Shown piece after piece: positions 32,490 through 40,959 of a stretch of 64,000 nt of DNA. The notes below the pieces were generated by a model. The model worked only from the letters and a program-made list of their open reading frames with translations, was not told where the DNA came from and ran no database searches. Positions within the stretch are counted from its first letter, which is position 1; each line of letters opens with the position of its first letter. Source of the DNA: JAUQQI01 sp040289115 (GTDB lineage Bacteria > Chloroflexota > Dehalococcoidia > JAUQQI01); NCBI GenBank assembly GCA_040289115.1, contig PSKS01000003.1, positions 54,783 to 118,782 on the forward strand, written 5' to 3'. The position numbers and the translations under genes were made by a program.

Positions 32490-33482
32490 TCAGAGGAGGA
32501 CACCCTTAGGCTTGAAGTCTTTCGCCCCAAACCCTTCGGACTGGGTGTAGCGAGTCTCCACCAGCTCGGCCGGCAGATATTTTTCCTCCAGCTCTTTAAA
32601 GTACTCAAACCGGCCCAGCTTGTGGTGGTTTTCGGTGGGGTGGCCCAGCTTCATCCGCTGGAGGCGGAACTGGGCCTGCTCCTGATTATCCCGAAGGTCG
32701 GCCATAAAATTCCAGACCGCATACATGGCTGCGTGGATACTGCCCAGCGTTATGAAAATATACTTATAACCCATTTCCCCAAGCTCGCGGAAGGTGAGGG
32801 GGTTTTCGACGTCGACCCAGCGGAAGGACGACGAATAGTTGAAGGCCAGCGGCAGGTTGGGGAAAGCCTTGCGCACCTCGACGGCGAACTTTTCGGCCTC
32901 GGCCCGATCGGGGGTCGGAAACTCACACCAGACCATATCTACCCCCACGTCGGCGTAGGCTTTGGCCCGCTCGATGGCCTCCTCCAGGCTCCCCCCGACG
33001 GCATTGCGGGCGTCGGTTCGGGCAATGATAAAGAAGTCCGGGTCGGAGCGGGCGTCAACAATGGCCTTAAATTTCTTTACGGCTTCTTCCCGGGGTAAGA
33101 CGATCTTGCCGGCCAGGTGGCCGCACCGCTTGGGGAACCGCTGGTCCTCCACGTGGATGCCGGCGACGCCTGTCTTTTCGAACTCCTCCACCGTCCGCAT
33201 CGCGATAATGGCGTTTCCGTAGGCGTCGTCGGCGTCAGCGATTACGGGTATGTCCACCACGCTGGCGATGTAGCGAGCCCAGGTAGTCATCTCGGTCATG
33301 GTAGGGAAGCCCAGGTCGGCACGGGCCAGGTAACCCAGGGCGCAGGAGTAGCCGCTCATGTAAACGCACTTAAGGCCCACCAGCTCGGCAAGCCTAGCCT
33401 CGATGGGGGTAAAGACGCCGGTGGTGAAAACGTAAGGCTCGGTCGCCAGCAGCTCCCGGAACTTTCGGCCAGCTTTGCCCAT
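32490..33482 (-). CDS. Isocitrate lyase/PEP mutase family enzyme, isocitrate-lyase-like
   Basis: 330-aa alpha/beta barrel carbon-carbon lyase. Mg2+-binding DADDAYGN (83-90), HVEDQRFPKRCGHLAGK (110-126) with C120 matching the catalytic Cys of the KKCGH motif, and FNYSSSFRW matching the NCSPSFNW block of isocitrate lyases. It is about 100 residues shorter than classic bacterial isocitrate lyase and nearer to methylisocitrate lyase in size, so glyoxylate-cycle function is likely but not certain. ATG at 33482 chosen for GGAGG 6 nt upstream. Divergent LysR gene at 33666 is a probable regulator. No malate synthase gene is in the window. Confidence 0.88.
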   Translation of the reverse strand: MGKAGRKFRELLATEPYVFTTGVFTPIEARLAELVGLKCVYMSGYSCALGYLARADLGFPTMTEMTTWARYIASVVDIPVIADADDAYGNAIIAMRTVEEFEKTGVAGIHVEDQRFPKRCGHLAGKIVLPREEAVKKFKAIVDARSDPDFFIIARTDARNAVGGSLEEAIERAKAYADVGVDMVWCEFPTPDRAEAEKFAVEVRKAFPNLPLAFNYSSSFRWVDVENPLTFRELGEMGYKYIFITLGSIHAAMYAVWNFMADLRDNQEQAQFRLQRMKLGHPTENHHKLGRFEYFKELEEKYLPAELVETRYTQSEGFGAKDFKPKGVLL

Positions 33483-33665
33483 CAACAACCTCCATCGCTG
33501 GTGAGGATTTTCACACATATAATAGCAGCTAGTCCTCACAAATTGCCGCATAATAACTTTGCACTTTTCTATTGCTGGTATAGGTTTTGGCTATCGGACG
33601 GTTGGTAGTGGGGTGGTATCGGCTGATGGTAAAATATTCTAAAGTTGCTGCTCGGCAGCGGACCG

Positions 33666-34574
33666 ATGGAGCTCGGTCAGCTTGAGGCCTTCGTCGAGGC
33701 GGCACGGCGGGGTAATTTCCGGCAGGCCGCCGAGGTGCTCTTCATAAGTCAGCCGTCCCTGAGCGCCCGCATCAGCCTCCTGGAGCGGGAACTCGGGGAG
33801 CGTCTCTTTGAGCGGCTGGGTCGTGGTGTTCGGCTCACCCCTGCCGGCAAGCTCTTTTTGCCCTATGCCGAGCGGGCCTTGGAAACCCTCCGGCAGGGGC
33901 GGGAGGCCCTGGCGGCCTCCCGCCGGGCGGCCATGGGAACCCTTCAGGTGGGGTGCGCCCGGGTCATCGGTACGTACGCAATGCCGGAAATCTTGACGGC
34001 TTTCCGCCGCCGCTACCCCCAGGTGGAGGTCCACATCCGGACCGGCCGTTCGTCGGAGATCCTGCAGCTGGTGGTCGACCAGACCATCAATATCGGCCTC
34101 GCCCGGGCCCTGAACCACCCGCTGGTTTGGACCCGGCGGCTCTACGACGAGGAGATCGTGCTGGTAACCCACCCAGCCCACCCCTTTGCTCGGGCCGGGA
34201 GGGCCACTATTCAGCAGGTGGCCGAGGAGCCCCTCATCCTCTATGACCGGGGCTCCTCGTACTTCGTCCTAATTGAGCAAGTCTGCCACGAAGCCGGTAT
34301 AATCCCCCGGGTTGAGATGGTCCTGGATAGCGTTGAGGCCACCAAGCGGATGGTGGAGCGTGGCCTTGGCATCTCGTTCCTGCCCCGAAGTAGCATCCGG
34401 GACGAGGTCAGGACCGGACGCTTGCGGGTCATCGAGCTGGCCGACGGCCACCGGGTCTTTCTGCCGACGGCGGTGATGGTCCGCCGGGCTAGCAGCTACC
34501 CGGCGGCCGTTCTGGCCTTCTTGCAGGTACTGGCCGAGCTTTACGGGGTCGAGTCGGGCCTCCGGCCGGAGTAG
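33666..34574 (+). CDS. LysR-family transcriptional regulator
   Basis: 302 aa. Residues 1-60 are the LysR winged helix-turn-helix (MELGQLEAFVEAARRGNF, AAEVLFISQPSLSARI, LFERLGRGVRLTPAGK). The rest is the LysR substrate-binding domain with two alpha/beta lobes. ATG 33666 is the family's usual start. Divergent from the isocitrate-lyase-like gene, with 183 nt between start codons that hold AT-rich sequence, TAAAAT at 33630-33635 and room for LysR sites, so it probably controls that gene in response to a metabolite (inference). Confidence 0.93.
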   Translation: MELGQLEAFVEAARRGNFRQAAEVLFISQPSLSARISLLERELGERLFERLGRGVRLTPAGKLFLPYAERALETLRQGREALAASRRAAMGTLQVGCARVIGTYAMPEILTAFRRRYPQVEVHIRTGRSSEILQLVVDQTINIGLARALNHPLVWTRRLYDEEIVLVTHPAHPFARAGRATIQQVAEEPLILYDRGSSYFVLIEQVCHEAGIIPRVEMVLDSVEATKRMVERGLGISFLPRSSIRDEVRTGRLRVIELADGHRVFLPTAVMVRRASSYPAAVLAFLQVLAELYGVESGLRPE

Positions 34575-34649
34575 TGACCGCCCGTCGGAGCCGGCTGGGG
34601 TCCTCCCGGCAGCCCACTCTCAAAAAGTCCCGGACTTAGCCGACCAAAA

Positions 34650-34679
34650 TTGACAAGCCTTCCGGGGCTGTGCTAAAAA
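34650..34679 (+). promoter_or_regulatory. Promoter of tRNA-Asp
   Basis: TTGACA (34650-34655), 18-nt spacer, TAAAAA (34674-34679), 10 nt before the mature tRNA 5' end. Confidence 0.75.
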
Positions 34680-34689
34680 GAAGATGGCT

Positions 34690-34765
34690 GGCCCCGTGGT
34701 GTAGCCAGGTCTAACACGCCACCCTGTCAAGGTGGAGATCGGGGGTTCAAATCCCCTCGGGGTCG
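34690..34765 (+). tRNA. tRNA-Asp (anticodon GTC)
   Basis: 76-nt cloverleaf: acceptor GGCCCCG/CGGGGTC (one G-U pair), anticodon stem CCACC/GGTGG with loop CTGTCAA giving GTC, T-arm GGGGGTTCAAATCCCC. CCA not encoded; discriminator base G as usual for tRNA-Asp. Confidence 0.95.
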
Positions 34766-35014
34766 CCCAAGCCTTACCGGCCGGGGGTCGTCCTTCGCCC
34801 CAACCCGTTGACCTTACCTTGGTACCAAGCCGATGGGGCATACCCGGCCGCCGTCAAGTGGGTTGCCTGGCTTCCGGCTTGGTAAGCTCGAGGCCGGACG
34901 CACCAACACATCCGTCGGCACACCGCATGGGAAGGCAGGCCATCAGTCAAATCCGGCCGCGAGGGACCGGTCACAGCCGACCGGTTCGGGGGCCCGATGC
35001 TTTAGCTAGTCGCA
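34766..35014. other. Intergenic stretch with no supported gene
   Basis: Follows tRNA-Asp. Open frames here are short and compositionally biased; no terminator, RNA or mobile element is recognised. Confidence 0.45.
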
Positions 35015-35052
35015 GGGGCCCACGGCCGTACGCCCCACAAAAAGGCTGGCGA
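35015..35052. repeat. 38-bp dispersed intergenic repeat, copy B
   Basis: Partner of copy A at 32344-32381 (31/38 identical). It lies 74 nt before the nadA ATG. A -10-like TAAAAT for nadA is at 35101-35106. Confidence 0.5.
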
Positions 35053-35125
35053 CCAACCGGAAACCCCTGACACCGTCCCCCAATAGACGCGGGCGGATGT
35101 TAAAATCCCTCAGGTAGTGGCCCCG

Positions 35126-36082
35126 ATGGAAGGTACCCTTACTTCGGCCGACCTTATCACCGAGATCCGGCGGCTGCGCCGGGAACGCAACGCCGTTATC
35201 CTAGCCCACAATTATCAGGTCCCGGAAATCCAGGACCTGGCCGATTTCGTCGGCGATTCCCTTGGCCTTTCCCAGGCCGCCGCCCGGACCGACGCCGACG
35301 TCATCGTCTTCTGCGGCGTCCACTTCATGGCCGAGACCGCAGCCATCCTCTGCCCCGACAAAAAGGTCCTTATCCCCGACCCGGAGGCCGGCTGCTCCCT
35401 GGCCGCAACCATCGACGCCGCGCAGCTCCGGTCCTGGAAGGCCCAACATCCAGGGGCCGTGGTGGTTGCTTATGTTAACACCACGGCCGAGGTCAAGGCC
35501 GAGGCCGACTACTGCTGCACCTCCAGCAACGCCACCAAGGTAATCAACAGCATCCCGCCGGATAGAGAGATTCTCTTTCTGCCGGACCTCTTTCTCGGCA
35601 GTTACCTCCAGCGGGTAACCGGGCGCAAGCTGCACGTTTGGCTAGGCGAATGCCATGTCCACGCCGGGATCCGGCCGGCCGACATTCTGGGCAAGCTGGA
35701 GGCCCACCCCGACGCCGAGTTTCTCATCCACCCGGAGTGCGGCTGCGTCACCTCATGCATGTACTATCTGGCCGACGGGACCATACCCGCCAATAACGCC
35801 CACATCCTCTCCACCGAGGGGATGATCCGGCGGGCCCAGCAGTCCCCGGCCCGAAAATTCATCGTCGCCACCGAAGTCGGCGTCCTCCACCGGATGCGCA
35901 AGGACAACCCCGATAAGGTATTCATCCCGGCCAGCGAGGACGCCGTCTGCCAGTACATGAAGAAGATCACCCTTGGGAAGCTTTACCGGTCTCTTCGGGA
36001 CCTGGTTTACGAGGTCCGGGTCGACCCCGAAATCGCGGCCCGGGCCCGCATTGCCATCGAGCGAATGCTCAGTCTCGCCTGA
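35126..36082 (+). CDS. nadA: Quinolinate synthase
   Basis: 318-aa [4Fe-4S] enzyme condensing iminoaspartate with dihydroxyacetone phosphate to quinolinate in NAD synthesis. Cys ligands are in FCGVHFMAETA, YCCTSSNATKV and HPECGC; NYQVPEIQDLADFVGDS is the family's N-terminal block. ATG at 35126; an in-frame GTG at 35117 is also possible. The -10 TAAAAT (35101-35106) is 19 nt before it, so the leader is very short. The stop shares one nt with the nadC start. Confidence 0.96.
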   Translation: MEGTLTSADLITEIRRLRRERNAVILAHNYQVPEIQDLADFVGDSLGLSQAAARTDADVIVFCGVHFMAETAAILCPDKKVLIPDPEAGCSLAATIDAAQLRSWKAQHPGAVVVAYVNTTAEVKAEADYCCTSSNATKVINSIPPDREILFLPDLFLGSYLQRVTGRKLHVWLGECHVHAGIRPADILGKLEAHPDAEFLIHPECGCVTSCMYYLADGTIPANNAHILSTEGMIRRAQQSPARKFIVATEVGVLHRMRKDNPDKVFIPASEDAVCQYMKKITLGKLYRSLRDLVYEVRVDPEIAARARIAIERMLSLA

Positions 36083-36933
36083 TGGAGCTGCCCGCCTTTG
36101 CCGTCGACCGGGTGGTGGAGGCCGCCCTGGCCGAGGACCTCCCCTGGGGCGACCTCACTACGGACAACCTCATCCCGGCCGGGCTCACCGCCGCCGGGGA
36201 GGTCCGGGCCAAGGCCGAGGGGGTCATCGCCGGCCTGCCCGTCTTTGAGCGGGTCTTCCACCGGCTCGACCCCCGGGTCCGGGTGGAGTTACGCTGCCAC
36301 GACGGGGCGGCCGTTAAGCCCGGCGATATTGTGGCCGTGGTGACGGGGCCGGCGCGGAGCATCCTGCGGGGTGAACGGGTTGCCCTCAACTTCCTGCAGC
36401 GGCTGAGCGGCATTGCCACCCTCACCAGCAACTACGTGGCCGCCGTCTCCGGCCTGCCGTGCCGGGTCATCGACACCCGGAAGACGACCCCGGGCTTGCG
36501 GCTACTAGAAAAATACGCCGTCCGGATGGGGGGTGGGGCTAACCACCGCTTCGGCCTCAGCGACGGCATCCTGATCAAGGACAACCACCTGGCCCTTCTC
36601 CGTCGGGAGGGGATCTCCCTCGTCGCGGCCTTGGCCGAACTACGCCGCCGAATACCCCATGGCGTCCGGATTCAGGTGGAGGTCGAATCGCTGGCCGAGG
36701 CCGAGGAGGCCCTGGCGGCGGGGGCGGATGCCCTACTCTTCGACAACATGCCCCTGGACCTGCTCCGGCAGGGGGTGGCCCTGGCCCGGGGCCGGGCCAT
36801 CACCGAGGCTTCGGGGGGCATAACCTTAGAAAATGTCCGGGCCGTGGCCGAGACCGGGGTGGACCTCATCTCGGTGGGGGCCCTGACCCACTCGGTCCGA
36901 GCCCTGGATATAAGCCTGGATTTTCGGGTCTGA
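36082..36933 (+). CDS. nadC: Nicotinate-nucleotide pyrophosphorylase (carboxylating)
   Basis: 283-aa quinolinate phosphoribosyltransferase, next step after NadA, giving nicotinate mononucleotide. Motifs: EDLPWGDLTTDNL, RVALNFLQRLSGIAT, DTRKTTPGLRLLEKYAV, GGGANHRFGLSDGILIKDNH and VEVESLAEAEEAL; C-terminal SVGALTHSVRALDISLDF. Start overlaps the nadA stop by 1 nt. nadB is absent from this operon, so iminoaspartate must be supplied from elsewhere. Confidence 0.97.
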   Translation: MELPAFAVDRVVEAALAEDLPWGDLTTDNLIPAGLTAAGEVRAKAEGVIAGLPVFERVFHRLDPRVRVELRCHDGAAVKPGDIVAVVTGPARSILRGERVALNFLQRLSGIATLTSNYVAAVSGLPCRVIDTRKTTPGLRLLEKYAVRMGGGANHRFGLSDGILIKDNHLALLRREGISLVAALAELRRRIPHGVRIQVEVESLAEAEEALAAGADALLFDNMPLDLLRQGVALARGRAITEASGGITLENVRAVAETGVDLISVGALTHSVRALDISLDFRV

Positions 36934-36946
36934 GGGTCGCCCCCTT

Positions 36947-38188
36947 ATGGTGCAGGCAAAATATCTCATCGTCGGCGGGGGAGTGGCCGGGGGCGCCGCT
37001 GCCCGGGCCATCCGCCAGGCCAACCCAGAAGGCCGCTTAGTTTTAATAACCGACGAGCCCTACCCCCCCTACGACCGGGTTCCCCTCTCCAAGGCCTACC
37101 TGTTGGGCAAACTTAAGCGGGAAAGGCTGTTTCTCCTCCGGCCCGAACAGCTGGACGCTGGTGGCACCGAGATCCGGACCGGGACCCGGGCGGTGGCCCT
37201 TGACCCGGCCGGCCGCACCCTCACCCTGGACTCGGGGGAGATGGTCCGGTTTGAGCGACTCCTGCTGGCCACCGGCGGCCGACCCCGCCGGCTACCCATC
37301 CCTGGGTCCCACCTAGCCGGGGTCCACTACCTGCGCACCATCGACGACTCCGACCGGATCCGCTCCGAAGCCCGGCCGGGCCGCCGGGCCGTCATTGTGG
37401 GGGGCAGCTTCATCGGGTGCGAGGTAGCGGTGGCCCTCCACCAGCTGGGGGTCCAGGTGACCATCTTCGAGGTCGAGCCCCTCCTTTTCGGCCGGGTTTT
37501 CGACCCGGCGGTAGCCGGGGCCCTCACCCAATTCATCCGTAGCAAGGGCATCGGGGTAGAGACCGGCGCAAGCATCGTCCGCTTCCTGGGCCGGAACGGC
37601 CGGGTGGCCGGGGTGGAGCTGGCTGACGGCCGGACCTTCGAGGCCGATTTCGCCGTGGTCGGGGTGGGCATCGCCCTCAACACCGAGCTGGCAGAGGGGG
37701 CCGGCCTGGAGGTCCAGAACGGGGTCCTCGTCGACGAAAGGCTCCAGACCCCGGTTGAGGGCATCTTCGCCGCCGGGGATATCGCCCGCTACTACAGCCC
37801 CCTCTACGGCCGATACCTCCGGGTGGAACACTACGACACGGCGGTTAAGCACGGCCGACGGGCCGGCCTCAACCTGATCGGCCGGATGGAACCCTATGAC
37901 GGCCTGCCTTACTTTTTCTCTTACCTGCTTGAAGTCAACCTCCACGTGGTGGGCGACTTCAGCCGCTGGGACGGCATCCTTGAAACCGGCCCGCCTAGTT
38001 TTCCCGAACCCTACGTCCGGTACTACTTTGAGGGGGACCGGCTGGCAGCCGTCCTGATGGTGAATACCCCACCCCCAAGCCTCCCCGCGGCCGAGGCCTA
38101 CGTCCGGGAGCGGCCTACCCCCGAGGGGTTAAGGACCATGGCCCGGCCCGAACTGCCCGTCCCAGCCGGGGACCTAAAGCCCCGTTGA
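36947..38188 (+). CDS. FAD-dependent pyridine nucleotide-disulfide type oxidoreductase
   Basis: 413-aa two-dinucleotide flavoprotein. FAD motif VGGGVAGGAAARAI near the N-terminus, a second Rossmann motif VGGSFIGCEVAVAL near 150, and FAAGDIARY late. It has no CxxC disulfide, resembling ferredoxin/rubredoxin reductases or AIF-type NADH oxidoreductases with a C-terminal reductase domain. It follows nadC by 13 nt, but its chemistry is not that of NadB (L-aspartate oxidase). Partner electron carrier unknown. It overlaps the next gene by 4 nt. Confidence 0.9.
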   Translation: MVQAKYLIVGGGVAGGAAARAIRQANPEGRLVLITDEPYPPYDRVPLSKAYLLGKLKRERLFLLRPEQLDAGGTEIRTGTRAVALDPAGRTLTLDSGEMVRFERLLLATGGRPRRLPIPGSHLAGVHYLRTIDDSDRIRSEARPGRRAVIVGGSFIGCEVAVALHQLGVQVTIFEVEPLLFGRVFDPAVAGALTQFIRSKGIGVETGASIVRFLGRNGRVAGVELADGRTFEADFAVVGVGIALNTELAEGAGLEVQNGVLVDERLQTPVEGIFAAGDIARYYSPLYGRYLRVEHYDTAVKHGRRAGLNLIGRMEPYDGLPYFFSYLLEVNLHVVGDFSRWDGILETGPPSFPEPYVRYYFEGDRLAAVLMVNTPPPSLPAAEAYVRERPTPEGLRTMARPELPVPAGDLKPR

Positions 38189-40113
38189 AGGCCCGGGAGC
38201 TCATCGCCCCCGCGTTCGTGGTAGGGTTGGCCGCCGGCCTGCGGTTCTACCGGCTGGATTGGGCCGAATTTAAGCTAGATGAGGCCCGACTGGCTACCCT
38301 CGCCCTCGGACTGGCCCGGGACGGCCAATTACCCCCCTGGGGCATCGACGCCTCCATCGGGGTGCCCAACTTTCCCCTGGCCGCCTGGCTTGCGGCCGTG
38401 CCCTTTGCTTTCTCGGCCGACCCGGTGGCGGCCACCGGTTTTGTGGCCCTCCTCAATACGCTAGCCGCCCTTGGGGTCTACCTGGTGGGCCGGGCCTGGT
38501 ACGGGCCGGTCGGCGGCCTTGTGGCCGGCCTTCTTTACGCCGCCAGCCCCTGGGCCGTACTCTTCAGCCGGAAGCTCTGGCCGCCAGAGTTTCTGGCCCC
38601 CTTCGCCGTGGCCCTTATCTACACTGCCGACCGAGCCTTCGGCGCCGGCTCCGGCCGGATTCAGGCTGCCTGGCTCTTTCTGACTGGCCTGCTTTTGGCG
38701 GCCATGGTCCAGATCCAGTACGCCGCCCTGAGCCTGCTGGTTTCGGCGGCGGTGTGGTTCGCGGCCCTGCACCGTCGGCTCCGGCCGGCGGGGCTGGTCG
38801 GATTTGCCGCCGGCCTGGGCGGGCCTTTTTTGGCTTTCCTGGCCGCCTACCCAGCCCAGACCTTGGCCGTCGGTCGGGGTATTTTGGGCCTCACGGGGCG
38901 GCCGGCCGAGACCGACCTTAAGGTCTTAGCGAACCTCTGGGTCCTGGTCACGGGCCAGGCCATCCATTCCCTGGCCGGACCTGAGCGCTTTAAAGAACTC
39001 ATGGGGCAGGTGGGCGACGCTGGCCCGGCCCAGACGCTTACGGGGCTCTGGGTCCTGGCCGGGATAGCGGGACAGACGGCCGCCTTGGGTCGGTCCCAAA
39101 CCGCCGGGGCCAACGGGTGGCGGACAGTTATCTTGCTAGGTTGTCTTTTGGGGCCTGTCCTTGTTCAGCTCCGTCACCCCCTGGATGTTCGCCTGGAATA
39201 CCTCCTCTGCGCCCTGCCTACCCTTTACCTTCTGGCCGGAAGCACGGCCGCCCTTGCGGCGCGCTTGCCGGGCTCCCGGCCCATCGGCCCAGCCCTGGTG
39301 ATTCTGGCAATGGGGTTGGCCGGCCTTCAAGCTGTGCGCGTCTGGCAGGCGGTCGAGTTCGTGGGTGTCGAGGCCACCCCTGGGGCCTACGGTGTTCCCC
39401 TTAAGGCCCACTTGGCTGTGGCCGAGGCGGCCCGTAGGCTCTATGCCCGGCTTCCTGCGGCCGAGGTTTGGCTGCTGGGCCGCGGTTCGAATCCGGCCTA
39501 CGACGAGTACCCTGCCGTTTACGCCGTTCTGCTCGGCCGGGACCTCCCCCTCAGGTTTTACGACGCCGGGCGGCCCATCCGCTGGCCCAACCATTCGGGC
39601 CTCATCGTTGCCCTGCCGGGGACCGTCCCCCCAGCCGGAGCTCAGGGGGTGGGCAGTCCGATTCCTTGGCGGCGAGGAGAGGGGGCCGTCGGCTTCTGGT
39701 TGTGGACGGGGGGTGGGCCCAGCCGACCGGCCGCGGCCTTCGACCCGCCCCCGGTTTGGGCCGACGGGGTGCGCCTCCTCGGGGCCGCTACTCCGGTCTG
39801 CCTGGAGGCCGGAAGGCCTGCCCGCCTCTATCTTTACTGGGATACCGGGAGGCTAACCACACCCTTTCAGGTCTTCAACCACCTGCTCGGCCCGGACAGT
39901 GTCCGGGTGGCCCAGGCCGACGGGCCGGGCCCGCCCCCAGTTCCCGGCCGGACGGTAGTCAACTGGTTCGACCTGGAGGTGCCCTCCGATTCGCCCTCGA
40001 TCCTCCGGCTAGTGAGCGGCCGCTACCTGCTTCCGGACGTCGAGAACATTCCCCGGGCCGATACCGGGCAGCCCGACGTTACAGTTACGGAGGTCCGGGT
40101 GGGTTGCGGCTGA
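38185..40113 (+). CDS. GT-C fold membrane glycosyltransferase (PMT/ArnT-like)
   Basis: 642 aa with about 11 membrane helices in the first 440 residues and a soluble periplasmic-type C-terminal part. FKLDEARLATLA (about 30-41) in the first outer loop holds the Asp-Glu of the GT39/ArnT family, and the pattern of helices and short loops is typical. It would transfer a sugar from a polyprenyl phosphate to a protein, lipid or glycan outside the membrane. The acceptor is unknown. TTG start overlaps the preceding stop (TTGA). Confidence 0.85.
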   Translation: MKARELIAPAFVVGLAAGLRFYRLDWAEFKLDEARLATLALGLARDGQLPPWGIDASIGVPNFPLAAWLAAVPFAFSADPVAATGFVALLNTLAALGVYLVGRAWYGPVGGLVAGLLYAASPWAVLFSRKLWPPEFLAPFAVALIYTADRAFGAGSGRIQAAWLFLTGLLLAAMVQIQYAALSLLVSAAVWFAALHRRLRPAGLVGFAAGLGGPFLAFLAAYPAQTLAVGRGILGLTGRPAETDLKVLANLWVLVTGQAIHSLAGPERFKELMGQVGDAGPAQTLTGLWVLAGIAGQTAALGRSQTAGANGWRTVILLGCLLGPVLVQLRHPLDVRLEYLLCALPTLYLLAGSTAALAARLPGSRPIGPALVILAMGLAGLQAVRVWQAVEFVGVEATPGAYGVPLKAHLAVAEAARRLYARLPAAEVWLLGRGSNPAYDEYPAVYAVLLGRDLPLRFYDAGRPIRWPNHSGLIVALPGTVPPAGAQGVGSPIPWRRGEGAVGFWLWTGGGPSRPAAAFDPPPVWADGVRLLGAATPVCLEAGRPARLYLYWDTGRLTTPFQVFNHLLGPDSVRVAQADGPGPPPVPGRTVVNWFDLEVPSDSPSILRLVSGRYLLPDVENIPRADTGQPDVTVTEVRVGCG

Positions 40114-40139
40114 ACTTTCGGTTAAAATAGGGCGGGGGA

Positions 40140-40673
40140 ATGGATCTCGTCCAGGCCTACTGTCCCATCTGTCAGGCCGAGGTCCAGCGGCCGGCGGACC
40201 TCTGGGCGGCGGCCGCCCGCACGCCCCGTCGGCTTTACCGGGCGGTTCGGGGCCTCACCGAAGCCGACCTGGCCTACCGCCCCCGGTCCGATGCCTGGTC
40301 CATCCGGCAGGTGATCCTGCACCTGACCGATACCGAGCTGGTCCACGGCTACCGATTCCGGAAAATCCTGGCCGAAGACGCCCCCGACCTGCCCGGCTAC
40401 GACCCCAGCGCCTGGGCCGCCAGGGCGGCCTACGACCGGCGGGACCTTCGGGCAGCCATCTCCGCCTTCAGGGCCCTGCGCCTGGCCAACCTGGACCTGC
40501 TCCGGTCGGCGGGTGAAGCGGCCTTCGGGCGAGCCGGCCGGCACCCCCGGTTCGGGCCCGTCACGGTGGGCCAGCTCTTCGGCCATCTGGTGGACCACGA
40601 CCTAGACCACCTGCGCCAGCTCGAATGGACCCGGGCGGTGGTGGAGGGCAAGCTTGAACCGGGTTCTGCTTAG
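40140..40673 (+). CDS. DinB/YfiT-like metal-binding four-helix protein
   Basis: 177-aa DinB-superfamily protein. The helical bundle has WSIRQVILHLTDTELVHGYRF with the first His and FGHLVDHDLDHLRQLEW with the C-terminal HxxxH, likely binding a divalent metal. The extra N-terminal CPICQAEV is unusual in this group and may bind metal too. DinB-type enzymes are thiol-dependent transferases or hydrolases; the reaction here is unknown. Extended -10 GGTTAAAAT at 40123-40128 and a GGGGG run before the ATG. Confidence 0.85.
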   Translation: MDLVQAYCPICQAEVQRPADLWAAAARTPRRLYRAVRGLTEADLAYRPRSDAWSIRQVILHLTDTELVHGYRFRKILAEDAPDLPGYDPSAWAARAAYDRRDLRAAISAFRALRLANLDLLRSAGEAAFGRAGRHPRFGPVTVGQLFGHLVDHDLDHLRQLEWTRAVVEGKLEPGSA

Positions 40674-40959
40674 GACCCTCAAGGCCACCTTCTGGGCCGC
40701 CTTCGCCCTGGACGGACTTTTGAGCGCCCTCCTTACCTACCGATGGATTCGGCTACTGCTGCGGCTGCCCGGACCCGAGGTTTACCGCCTGACGGTGGCC
40801 CTCTTCCTTATACCGTCGGAAAGGGTTCTGCGGGTCGGGGGCACCTTGCAGTTCGCCTTCGGCCTGGCCAACCTGCTCCGGACCCTGGGGCTCATTCGGG
40901 GCCTGCCGGCCCTTCCCCGCCGGCCCGGCCGGCAACCCGTCGGAAGAAGCCCAGCATAA
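40654..40959 (+). CDS. Small membrane protein, 101 aa
   Basis: TTG start with GGAGGG 5 nt upstream, overlapping the end of the DinB-like gene by 20 nt. Two or three hydrophobic segments (about 10-35, 45-55, 62-85) and a basic, Pro-rich tail. No family recognised. The ribosome site and the hydrophobic pattern support it; the 68-nt overlap with the convergent hydrolase gene leaves some doubt over the last third. Confidence 0.6.
   Translation: MNRVLLRTLKATFWAAFALDGLLSALLTYRWIRLLLRLPGPEVYRLTVALFLIPSERVLRVGGTLQFAFGLANLLRTLGLIRGLPALPRRPGRQPVGRSPA

Noticed and set aside
36947..38188. Calling the flavoprotein after nadC as NadB
   Set aside because: It has two Rossmann motifs of the pyridine nucleotide-disulfide class and lacks the succinate-dehydrogenase-like fold and motifs of L-aspartate oxidase.
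39476..39500. T-loop-like GGTTCGAATCC inside the glycosyltransferase gene
   Set aside because: No acceptor, anticodon or D-arm around it; it is a chance match in coding sequence.
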